Source of the DNA: Tricholomella constricta
Lineage: Eukaryota; Basidiomycota; Agaricomycetes; Agaricales; Lyophyllaceae
Direction: 5' to 3'
Assembly: GCA_013368375.1 (NCBI GenBank)
Contig: JAACJP010000030.1
Span: 513,597 to 577,596 of the forward strand
DNA: 64,000 nucleotides
The translations under genes were made by a program, and so were the position numbers. A model generated the notes under the pieces. The model was not told the origin of the DNA and made no database searches. It was given only the letters and a program-made list of their open reading frames with translations. Position 1 is the first letter of the stretch; every line of letters starts with the position of its first letter. Of the stretch, positions 1 through 9,135 are shown piece by piece.

Positions 1-1
1 C

Positions 2-1494
2 TATGATATTGCCTGCCAATACATGGTACACTTTCTAAAGCACATCGGCCACCTACTTCCCCCAGGAATGATGACTACTCCATCCATGTTCATGGTCACA
101 AAGATGATTGCTTTAACCGCTTTGCAACTTCATTCATTCCGGGGGCTGCTATAGTTGCGGTTGAAATTCTGGAGAGTTTGTGGGCTGAACACTGTGTCAC
201 CAATGACCAGAACTGCAACATTGGCACACCGAGCGGAGATCCTGGATGATCATATAAATGATTCTAACTGGAAGAAACTCCTGCAGATGCGTTAGTAAAA
301 TTTCATCTATTCTGTTACAATAATTGACCCTGTCCGCGGCCGCGGAGTAGCGGTCACATTGTGTCAGACATACAAAAAGGCGACGGAGATGTTGGAGACT
401 GCTCAAGAATATTTCAAAGGAGTTGCCCAGGAAATAAGCCACACACAAACTGCTATTTGGGAGGAGATCCAGGAGGCCGAGCGGAGGAGGGTTCATGATG
501 TCAAGGCTATGGACATCCTCAAAGCGCGCACCACGATCGGGCAGCTGGGAGATTCCAATGGACCTGTGCAGCACTCAACAGCTGAAGAGGAGTGGATACA
601 ATCAGGCCTTGATCTTTTGGAGTGCTAGTAAGACATTTTATCTCTATTTGGCTTCCAAAGCGGAATAGTTTGCATCTAGAATTGGACTTCAAGACAAAGT
701 CCGCCAACTTACCCGCGAGCCGCAGGAAGATGTCCACAAGGCCATCAAAACTGAAAGACAAAGACTACATGCGCAAATTGATGTGTTCACGTCAAAACAG
801 CTGAGAAACTTCATTCCTTTGACCGGAGGATGTGCCAGGGACATCGAAGCCTTTGACAACCTAGACGAGAACCCCGCGGACCTGCCACCCTCCGGAGATG
901 CTGTGGTGCTGGCACAATCAGGCCGTCCTGCACCCGCAGACGGACTGCTACCACTAGAGCAGACACCTATTTGCCTGCCATCCTCAGCTGGGAAAACTGA
1001 GACACATCTGGCTAAACTCAAGCTTGCATTGCGCAAGGTTCAAGCGGAGCGCCATCTACAGAACCTCCGTAATGACGGACTGCTACCACTAGAGCAGACA
1101 CCTATTTGCCTGCCATCCTCAGCTGGGGAAACTGAGACACATCTGGCTAAACTCAAGCTTGCATTGCGCAAGGTTCAAGCGGAGCGCCATCTACAGAACC
1201 TCCGTAATGCAATTGCGGAGAAATCATTTTTGTACTCACACATCATCTGAGTTGCTCCACGGAAGGGTGTGGTGACACGCACGCAGGGGAACATCACCAC
1301 CCTCAATTACACAATCATGACCCTTTGTCGGGTGTATGACAAATGCGTCTGGGTGCGGATGAAGGCACACTAGAAAGGTACAAAATTCTCGACAAGAAGC
1401 ATGTGAAATCAAGCACCGCCATACTGGATCCCAACACACCAGGCTCAACTGATATCCGAAGTACCAGTCTTTCCTGGATTTGGCAAATACCTGG
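2..1494 (+). pseudogene. KDZ1: C-terminal half of a KDZ-superfamily transposase
   Basis: The window opens inside a KDZ transposase. The reading starts YDIACQY, the hallmark catalytic-core motif of the family. It continues through an HRAEILDDHINDSNWKKLL block, a long helical segment (about 359-628), a segment with SKQLRNFIPLTGG (783-1250) and a C-terminal block reading STAILDPNTPGST then LSWIWQ near 1400-1490. The pieces lie in several plus-strand frames. Short introns explain some of the jumps, but an early TAG near 154 and frame changes suggest decay. Family knowledge: KDZ proteins are cut-and-paste DNA transposases amplified in basidiomycetes. The coding signal stops exactly where a LINE 3' end is inserted at 1497. 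The N-terminus lies left of the window. The family call is firm; the exon structure is not resolved. Confidence 0.8.
939..1208 (+). repeat. 135-bp in-frame tandem duplication inside KDZ1
   Basis: Two copies, 939-1073 and 1074-1208, are near-identical, with GGGAAAACT versus GGGGAAACT as the visible difference. The unit is 45 codons, so the protein repeats a segment beginning DGLLPLEQTPICLPSS and ending in a helical ERHLQNLRN. The near-identity means the duplication is recent compared with the decay of the rest of the gene. Confidence 0.95.
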
Positions 1495-1496
1495 TC

Positions 1497-1648
1497 TTTT
1501 TTTTTTTTTTTGAAATCCATATTTATACCCCGGCGCCCGGTCGCAGTCCGGCTGGTGTGTAGTACATGGTATATCTACAGTGACAGTAATGGTGTTGCAT
1601 GTAACGTGTGCATCTCGATATGCAGGCCGCTCGGAAGAGTCCCGCGTG
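1497..1648 (-). mobile_element. LINE L0: 3'-end fragment (poly-T plus 3' UTR)
   Basis: A poly-T run is followed by GAAATCCATATTTATACCCC and the rest of the 3' UTR that also ends L1, L2 and L3. Homology stops after CCGCGTG at 1648, so this is a severely 5'-truncated LINE insertion of about 150 bp in reverse orientation. It interrupts the KDZ1 C-terminus. I find no clear target duplication. Confidence 0.9.
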
Positions 1649-2513
1649 CACATGCCCTGACATGACAGTGTGAAAGTCACCATCACTCTATGTGGCTGTG
1701 GGAACAGCTTTTTTCCTCTCGCTATCTGATCCCTTATTGCACCTCATCCAAAGCAAATCAATGACTTCCTCCGCGCTGCACTGGATTGACTCTGAGAGCT
1801 TTTTGCTTCCGATGACGGGCAGGCCCGCAGTTCACCTCCAGGAGGTGCTTTACTACTGCGAATCCTGCTTACGTGTTGCCTTGATGAAGTTTGCAGGTGT
1901 GGATAATGCAGAGGTCCGGGCTTCAATGCAAGTGCGCTTGGCTGCGGAGCTGGTACGTTGCTGACTTGGCCATTTTCTGGATCATGACTTATTTCTCTAC
2001 AGAACTTTGCAATGATATTTGTCGGTGCTGCAACAAGCATGATGATATCGTGCAAAATTCCCAATATCCTTCGGCTTCTCGCTTCCCATTTTCATGGGCA
2101 GCTTGAGCCTCACAGCCCACTCGTCCTTTCCGATTCACTGATTCTCGCGTTGGACGGCTCCATTCCACTCGAGCACCCCGCGGCCGCTGTCTCTGAGTAT
2201 GCCTGTGACTGGTGGCACGAGCACGAAGATAATGAGCTCAACCACTCAGTCATGACACGTTGGAGGAATGCCTTGTCCTTCACCGCTTTCGGCAGCAAGT
2301 GCCACCACTCTGGGTTCCACGGACGAGAGCAACTCCACAAGTCCTGCAAACCCATGTCCAGGGCTTCGAAACAATTTATGAAGCTCAAGCCTATCAGACC
2401 GCCCGCCGTGCTGCGGGATTCCAAATGATTTTTGAGGCAGCAAGGCAACAGGCTGTGGGGGCCGCGGGGGATGACAAAGAAATGAACCCCCATGAGCTCT
2501 TCATCCAGAGGCA
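1649..2513 (+). other. Region after KDZ1, no gene recognised
   Basis: Open stretches occur in several plus frames (for example 1692-1964, 2012-2428 and 2260-2583), but none resembles a protein I know. The 2260-2583 frame (FETIYEAQAYQTARRAAGFQ) leads towards the acidic ORF that follows and could be the tail of the KDZ gene or an upstream exon. CCGCGG palindromes at 2178 and 2462 tie it to the surrounding KDZ element. Confidence 0.4.
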
Positions 2514-3341
2514 ATGGAGGGACCAATCACATCGGAATTTGGGGAGGAGCTGCCATCAGGGACGTACAAGGGAGAGGAATTAGATGAGGAGTTGGGCGTG
2601 AGCTCTGACAGCTCTGAGAGGTATGACCCACTTGGAAGTGACATCCACCAGCCCAGGGAGCTGCTGCGTCACGAGATTCCTGATCACTTCCTCAGGCCGC
2701 CGCTCCAAAATAAAGATGTGGAGTATAAAAGCTATTACCAACGGCCCTTGGCAGGGCATGACAAAGGATCTGACAGTGATCCCGCGGAGGCGGACCTCGC
2801 GGACATTCAAAGTAAGAACAGTGATTCTTGACATTTGAACTGCATTCAAACCTTTTGCATCTGAGGATGAGGACGAGCCCATGGGTGAGTTATATTGCAT
2901 TTGCTTATACTTGCATATAGTTACCTTTCACCATTTTGTAGGCCGATTGAATCACATGAAGACCCCGATATGGTGTTCTCCAATGAGGACAGCCCTGCGG
3001 AGGATGCCTCTGCCGTCCAAGAACCCGATATTGAGTTTTCCGACAAGGACAGCTCTGCAGAGGACACCCCCGCTCTCCTCGAACATCCAGATATTGTGTT
3101 TTCTGACGAAGACAGTCCCGCGGAGCAACGAGACATGGAAGTGCTTTCCCTTTCCGATGACTCAGGTGAGGAAGAGTTTAGGGTCAGGAGGAGACGTAGG
3201 AGACCACCTGTTGAAATGCTTGAGGGCTTATTACGGTTTTCAGATGGTGAAATCAATGAGGAGCTTGCGGTTCAAGTACCCCGCGGACAATACACTGCCG
3301 CCTCCTTTGCTCACATTCCTTCCAACATTCTTGATGATTAG
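2514..3341 (+). CDS. Acidic repeat-bearing hypothetical gene linked to KDZ1
   Basis: I do not recognise the family. A plausible spliced gene has a first exon from about 2514 to 2810, an intron with donor GTAAGA at 2811, a tiny acidic exon DEDEPM (about 2866-2884), an intron 2885-2941 (GTGAGT to TAG) and a last exon 2942-3341 ending at TAG. The last exon carries three copies of an acidic repeat of 20-21 residues (pattern PDIVFSDEDSPAED), then a basic cluster RVRRRRRRPP. This acidic-plus-basic layout suits a nuclear accessory protein, but that is inference. CCGCGG palindromes at 2782, 3118 and 3281 lie inside the coding sequence. It could be the 3' part of the KDZ gene or an independent cargo gene. 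Confidence 0.5.
2964..3125 (+). repeat. Three tandem 60/63-bp units encoding an acidic repeat
   Basis: Units start at 2964, 3024 and 3087 (PDMVFSNEDSPAED, PDIEFSDKDSSAED, PDIVFSDEDSPAE). Periods of 60 and 63 bp keep the frame. Protein similarity between units is higher than expected from the DNA differences alone, which suggests past selection on the peptide. Confidence 0.8.
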
Positions 3342-3344
3342 GGG

Positions 3345-3559
3345 TAGCTTTATCTTGATGTCTGTTTTCCTTTTGCTTTGTGATAATGACTATGTTGCCT
3401 TGTGATAATAAAAATATACCAATACAGATACATCATACTTGTAAATGAAACACGGAGGGGGAACAATTGTGTCCTTGTCTATACATTAAAAGCATCTACC
3501 CGCAGACAATTATGACCATATCCACAGACATTTATGGCCTGGTCTTCTACAGCACCATG
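3345..3559. other. Short AT-richer spacer
   Basis: No gene is visible. It contains A/T-rich sequence with AATAAAAATAT near 3407 that could serve as a 3' processing region for the acidic ORF upstream. Confidence 0.3.
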
Positions 3560-4320
3560 GAGGCCCGCTGCAGCAGCGGGTTTGCCCGCAGACATGGGCA
3601 ATCCCCGCGAGCCCCCCCCCCCTTGCTGCCCTTTGTAGGACCAGATAGGCACGCTGCAGCCCCAGCGGGTCCGCTGGTACCGTCGCCAACGGCTACATGT
3701 AGAGACCTCGCTGGTGCGGTGCCAGATGGTGACATGTAGTGGCCCCGCATCAGCCCCGCTGATGCTGTGCCAGATGGCTACATCTAGTGATCCCGCTGGC
3801 ACGTTGGACATGCTACATGGAGTCTGCCCCACAGACAAGGATTCATGGAGGTAAAAGACGACCCGCGGAGGTCCGTAGAGGGGGCAACCCCCCGTTAGCA
3901 CCCCGCTCCCATATATGCCCGAAAAAAGGCAACCCACGGAGGTCCGCAGAGGTGGGCAACCCACCCCGCTGCCCCCAGGCCCGCTGCGGTGCTGGGTGTG
4001 CCCCCAAAGAAACAACCTGCGGAGGTCCGCAGAGGTGGGCAACCCCCCGCTAGCCCTCCCATTTATGCCCGAAAAAAGGCAACCCGTGGAGGTCCGCAGA
4101 GGTGGGCAACCCCCCGCTAGCCCCCACCCCGCTCCCATTTATGCCCAAAAAAAGGCAATCCGTGGAGGTCCGCAGAGGTGGGCAACCCCCCGCTAGCCCC
4201 CCACCCTGCCCCCACAGCACCATATAGGCCGGCCCGTTGATACCATGCCAGGCAACTACATGTAGAGACCTCGCTGGTACCGTGCAACACAGCTACATGT
4301 AGTGGCCCCGCTGGTGCTGG
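3560..4320. repeat. GC-rich minisatellite and palindrome array, probable subterminal region of KDZ1
   Basis: Five degenerate units begin at 3867, 3938, 4021, 4088 and 4164 with GGAGGTCCGCAGAGG and contain GTGGGCAACCCCCCGCTAGC and GCCCGAAAAAAGGCAACC. The spacing is 67-83 bp. The array is flanked on both sides by copies of GCTACATGTAG with GACCTCGCTGGT or TGGCCCCGCTGGT (about 3690, 3732, 3778, 4255, 4293). The base just before each unit varies as CCGCGG, CCACGG, CTGCGG and CCGTGG. It is non-coding; all frames across it are repeat shadows. Confidence 0.85.
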
Positions 4321-4324
4321 TCAA

Positions 4325-5017
4325 GATTTAACTTCGACATTACATATGTGAAAGGCGAGCTGGATAAGGTCGCCAACTGTCTATCGCAATATTTTGAAAG
4401 CGATAATCATCAAGGTCGGTACGATGTGCACGATTTCGTAACTGCCAATGCGAGAATTGACCCCACTGGTGAGAACTTGCCAGTTCCATGATACCATGAG
4501 ATTGTCGAGAAAGTGGTTGAATTTGAAGCAATGAAAGACGTAGAGATACGTCGCAGCAAGCGGCTTCAAGAGCGCCAAGAAGACCGCGATATTGAAGCCC
4601 AAATAATGGAAGATGCGGCACCAAGTGTCGCATCCAGACAATCATCACACCGTCAGAGAAGCCTGAGTCCAACTGAACATGAACGAACGGTTGGAGATAT
4701 ATTAGGGAGGGATACAGCTGTTCCTCACCCAGATAAGATGGATGAGAAGATACATCATGAGGTTATCCTTGGATACCCGAAGGATAAACTATTCTCAGTT
4801 ATCCTCGAGAACCCCAAGGAATTTCGTGCATTTACCACAAAAAATAAACTGATTTGGACACGAACACAATAAATGACAGCGTTCTATGCATTCCTAGAGA
4901 GCCGGAGCTCATCACATCAATCCTGCAAGCCCATCAAACTATGGGCCATTTCGGTGCGGAATGAACAACGGAGTATATTTGACAATGGTATTGGTGGCCA
5001 TCATTAGCACTCGCACA
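4325..5017 (+). pseudogene. gypsy-E: end of RNase H and start of integrase
   Basis: The frame from 4325 reads FNFDITYVKGELDKVANCLS, the C-terminal end of a Ty3/gypsy RNase H domain (normally ...GKeNkvADaLSR). A basic linker follows (RRSKRLQERQEDRD), then NDSVLCIPREPELITSIL and HQTMGHFGAE, the start of the integrase HHCC zinc-binding domain. Stops (TGA at the GAE position and again after TTEYI) show decay. LINE L1 entered at 5018-5032, in the middle of the zinc finger, and the domain resumes at 8481. The 5' part of pol and its LTR are absent here. Confidence 0.8.
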
Positions 5018-5032
5018 TTCTGTAAGATGTGC

Positions 5033-8000
5033 TTTTTTTTTTTTTTTTTTTTTGAAATCCATATTTATACCCCGGCGCCCGGTCGCAGTCCGGCTGGTGT
5101 GTAGTACATGTGATATATCTACAGTGACAGTAGTGGTGTTGCATGTAACGTGTGCATCTCGATATGCAGGCCGCTCGGAAGAGTCCCGCGTGGAGGCAGA
5201 ATCTGCCAAATAGCGAGGGTGTCCTCGCTGAGAGGTTCCAAGTCGTAGAAGGACCCCTCCGCCTTGGCAGTGGGGCTAGCTTAGCCCTCCCGAGGGAAGG
5301 TACCGCAGGAATGACCCCGAGGCCCCCTTCTGACGGTTAGGTACCAATCAGTCGAGTAGCCCGGCGCCTTGTTGCTGGTCGGCAAATACCAGTCCAGCAG
5401 CAATGTCTCGCCTTAGCAAGCGGAATAATTCAGGTACCCAGATGAGATCTTCTGGGTGTGCTGGTTGATCGTGCAGGCCTTCGTCAGGCTGTATGCGATG
5501 TGCTAATCTGCGGTGATGCACCTCACGGCCGTTGCGGTTACGCGCAGGCTGGTCTGGTGGTTTACGCTTTGGTCTGGCCTTGGGAAAGGGTGGAGGTGGA
5601 TTTTCGCTTGGGAAAGCAAAGGTCCGTGGGTTAGCCTCGAGGAATTCGAGGTAATTCTTATGTACGAGGCGCGCCGGGGCCCGGCGCTTTCTCGTGTATT
5701 TGGGACATTGGTCCAGGATGTGGGCTCTGGTTTCGAGCCCTCCGTTGCGACAGGAGCAGTTCACCTCCTCAGAAAGGTTAAACCGCCTCCGGTACTCGCC
5801 AATAGGGGCGTGATTGAATGCTACGAGACATCCGAGCAGTGTGGGCATTTGACTTGCCCATTACTTTAAGCCATGGGCTACCATCAAGGTGTGATGGTGC
5901 TATTGGCTTGCCTTTCCTCTTTGTTCGAAGGAATGATCTGCCGCTGTATTCAGGCTGCTGGAATAGACGAGTCCATTCCTTCAGCATCTGTTCAACAGTG
6001 CGTTTGCGCGCATAATCTAGTGATGTGCGTGAGCGAGGTCCTTGTGGCACTTTCAGCTGCGTAGCAGCCTCATGCGACGAGAAGTGGATATCCCACCGCA
6101 AACGGCTTGGGACGTGGATGAATTGCACATGGCGGTCTGGATGGTCAGACAACCAAGTACGAAGTTTGGAGCAGATTGCAATCGAATGCATCTGACCTGA
6201 ATGTAGACTGGCATCCAAAGCCCACTTAATGGCCTTGGTTGAGTCCGAGAAGACTAGAATTCTGTCCGAGTCTGGTCGTTGAAGTGCTTTGCCTACAGCC
6301 ATTGCGATGGCTGCGAGTTCAGCATCGTCTGAGGTAGCTTTGCCGGCCACCTGCCGGGATACACTGGGACCTACGTCCCCGTGGATGAGGGTGCAGGCAA
6401 TAATTGCCTGGAGTCGATTGTCAGTGGGGACCGAGGCGTCCGCTGCAACCATGACGGTTCGCGGATCCAGGCCTCCCTCAGTGCGAAGCGCATCCAAGTG
6501 GTTGCGTCGATCAGCTAGGGCCTCTTTATCCCGGGGGATGTCAAGGTCATAGGTGATTTGGGCTCCAAACAAGTCGGAAACCCGTTGCCCTGGTGTGGCC
6601 TCCTCGTGGAGGGGGTTCATGGGCTCATTGACAACAGAGGCGTTAGCTTCCGCGTCCATCACAGAAGATTTAACTCGCTTCTGTAATGAGGGTGCCATAC
6701 TTGATATGGCGCAGGGGTGGAATTCCTCCCCTCTGAACAGACCATGCCGCGTACTCATGAGAGAGAGTGTTGGATGGGTGTTCAGGAGTGTACGAGTCCG
6801 GGCGAAAGAGCGATCGACCAGTTTCTTGATGTGCAGATGGACAGGTGGTAAGCCTGCAAGGGTTTCCACCCCTCCACCAGGAGATGTGCGAAATGCACCA
6901 AGTATCCAGAGCGCCGCCTTGCGTTGCATCTGGGCGAGTGACTTCATAACCATTGTGTTACGAGCGCCTTTATATGTCCATAACCTGCACCCGTACACAG
7001 GCGCGGTAAAGGAGACGTTTTTGAGAGGGGGTAATCCCCCGCGATGAGTTGCCAAGCATCACCATGGCTTTCACCGTGGTGAGTGACTTGGTAGCGTAGT
7101 ATTTGACATGGTCTTTGAATGTAAGACCTCTGTCAAAATAGAACCCAAGGTAGCGCCAGACGCGCTTTGGCTTGAGTGGGGTGTCCTCTGTGTAAGGGGC
7201 ATAGCCTAAGTCAATCGATGGGTTATCATCGGTTGCTTTGCGGGAGAAATGAAAGACTTCAGTTTTGTCGTGTTCAAGGAGTAAACCAATCGCATCCACC
7301 AGTTCATTGATGACTGCGTAAGTTTCCTTAAGTTTAATGAGATTTGTATTTCATGTTTTAGATTGGACAATGAGGGAGCCATCGTCCACGTATGACATTA
7401 GAGTGCAGAGGTCCACCTCGATTCTCTTCTGGAAAATTCTCATCACTGGCACAAGGTACAGTGCAGAGAGGAAAGAAGTTAACAACAGCCGGGGAGAAGC
7501 CTAGCCGCTCCAGCGTTGCGATGAGAACCTCATGGTTCAAGGAGGGAAAGAATTGTGCCAGGTCAAAGGCAACAACGCTTGTTTTCAATCCACGGGCCCA
7601 GCCCGTCTTGACGATGTGGGTAAGGTACACCCCAGCATCTTCAGTGGAATGCTGACGCACTCCTCCGAACTGGTTGGGATGGAAGATACCATGCTTTGCT
7701 GCTTCAAACTGCATACGGTTTGCGAGCATTTTCTCAAACAGCTTCCCGAGCGTGTTCAATAGCACAATAGGCCTGAATGCTTTGGGAGCGGAATATGAGG
7801 GCTTGTTCGGTTTTGGGAGAATGACCGAGCGAGACTCTTTAAAGTGAGATGGCCAGTAACCCACGCGGAGGCAGGCACTGGCAATCTTGGTGAACTTGTC
7901 AGCAACATCGTTGTCAATGACAAGTTTTTTGAGCTGGTACCAGGTCAAATGATCTGGTCCCGGCGCAGACGTGTTTGAACACTTTGCTAATTCTTCCCGG

Positions 8001-8465
8001 AGTTCTGCAGTGCTGAAGTCCACCCACTCGTGTGGGGGCTCTTGCTCCACCTCCTCCAGTACTTCCACTTTGACTGGTCAATCTGACGCAGCATTATATG
8101 TGGCGTGAAGGGCCTGCCAAATGTCATCCATCATATTACAGGGCGCTTCGTTGCAGCGAATTGCCTCATATGTGAGAGGGAAGGTAGCATTGCTTGGTCC
8201 AGTTCATCGGGTCCCAAGGTCGCTTGTTCTTGGTGGCAATGTCCGATGCGTTCATCAAAGAATTGCCATTTAGCCGCCTTTGTGGCGCGCCTAAGAGCCC
8301 CATAGTCTGCAGGGGACCGCGACTGTCTGTACTGCCTCATCGCAGTGGCGCAGTCAGCATTCCACCAGGCTTTTGACCGGGTGTTCACTTTGACTGTTTT
8401 GGCATTTGAGTTCCATGCGTCGTTGCAAGCTCTTGCAAGGCCTGCAATCAGGTCTTCTAGAGCGT
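5033..8465 (-). mobile_element. LINE L1: 5'-truncated Tad-like LINE in gypsy-E
   Basis: A reverse-oriented non-LTR retrotransposon with a poly-T start. It is flanked by a perfect 15-bp target duplication, TTCTGTAAGATGTGC, at 5018-5032 and 8466-8480. Reading the minus strand it holds the linker before RT (KAWWNADCATAMRQYRQS), RT, RNase H, a CCHC-like C-terminal finger and the shared 3' UTR. The 5' half with ORF1 and endonuclease is missing, a typical 5' truncation. Two internal deletions damage it: about 98 bp at 7478 removes the RT segment around QGSALSPILS, and about 20 bp near 7000 removes residues around ATYGCR. It cannot encode an active RT. Confidence 0.95.
5348..8388 (-). pseudogene. 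L1 ORF2 remnant: RT - RNase H - zinc finger
   Basis: The minus-strand fragments in order are: pre-RT linker 8388-8131, RT fingers/palm 8068-7358 (FRPIVLLNTLGKLFEK, VAFDLAQFFPSLNH), RT thumb 7299-6970, connection and RNase H 7055-5778 (AADAS, DAELAAI, VFSDSTKAI carry the catalytic acids) and a C-terminal CSCRNGGLETRAHILDQC finger 5848-5348. In this copy the RNase H reads DHPDRHVQFIHVPSRLRWD without the 2-nt loss seen in L2 and L3, so it keeps the ancestral frame at that point. The YVDD region is disrupted by the RT deletion. Confidence 0.85.
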
Positions 8466-8480
8466 TTCTGTAAGATGTGC

Positions 8481-9135
8481 GAGTACTGCCAGCAAATCAA
8501 GACGTCGAATCAGAAACCGTCAGGGAAACTTCATTCCCTGCCAGTGCCGACGAAGCCTTGGGACTCAATCGGAATGGACTTTATCGGTCCATTCCCAGAA
8601 TCTAAGGCATATAACTACTCATGGGTAGTAATATGTTGTATGACCAGTATGGTGCATATGATACCCATACATACGACTATGACAGCATCTCAATTATCTT
8701 GGGTATATATCTACGGGAAATCGTCAGGCTACGTGGCCTGCCAAGCTTGATCGTAAGTGATTGAGATTCTAAGTTTACTTCGCGCTGGTGGCGCGAACTA
8801 CATAAACTATTAGGAGCTAAGCTCCTAATGTCGACATCATTCCATCCTCAGACGGATGGACAGACGGAGCGGGCCAATCATAGCATTGGCCAGATATTTC
8901 GCACCGTCGTGAGACACAACCAAAAGGATTGGGTAGATCGTGTACCCATGGCCGAGTTCGCAATAAATGCGAGCGTATTCACTACTAAGTTCGCTCCATT
9001 TGAACTTAATGGTGGCTACATGCCATCCATGCTGAAAGAAATACGCTCAGACAGCGTAATACTGAAGGGAATTCGGGAGTATGCTGAGCGAGCCCTACAG
9101 AAGATAGCAGAGGCTCACGACGCTATAATAGAGGC
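8481..9135 (+). pseudogene. gypsy-E integrase, second half
   Basis: It resumes the HHCC finger with CEYCQQIKTSNQKPSGKLHS and then the catalytic core: GMDFIGPFPES (first Asp) and, after a frame change near 8750, SDRDSKF-like sequence and FHPQTDGQTERANHSIGQ (catalytic Glu). The C-terminal part runs to AHDAIIEAIV at 9135, where LINE L2 abuts directly. The integrase C-terminus, any chromodomain and the 3' LTR are missing, because the right flank of L2 is KDZ2 and not gypsy-E. Confidence 0.85.

Noticed and set aside
3479..4138. 219-codon minus-strand ORF across the minisatellite
   Set aside because: It is a translated tandem repeat (GCPPLRTS units) with no independent support.
3690..4300. CRISPR-like array
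   Set aside because: Unit spacing is irregular (67-83 bp), repeats are diverged, and the organism is eukaryotic. It fits a minisatellite.
5513..7047. Plus-strand open frames inside L1 (for example 6553-7047)
   Set aside because: The same shadows occur in L2 and L3 opposite the RNase H and RT frames. The minus-strand reading has all the conserved motifs.
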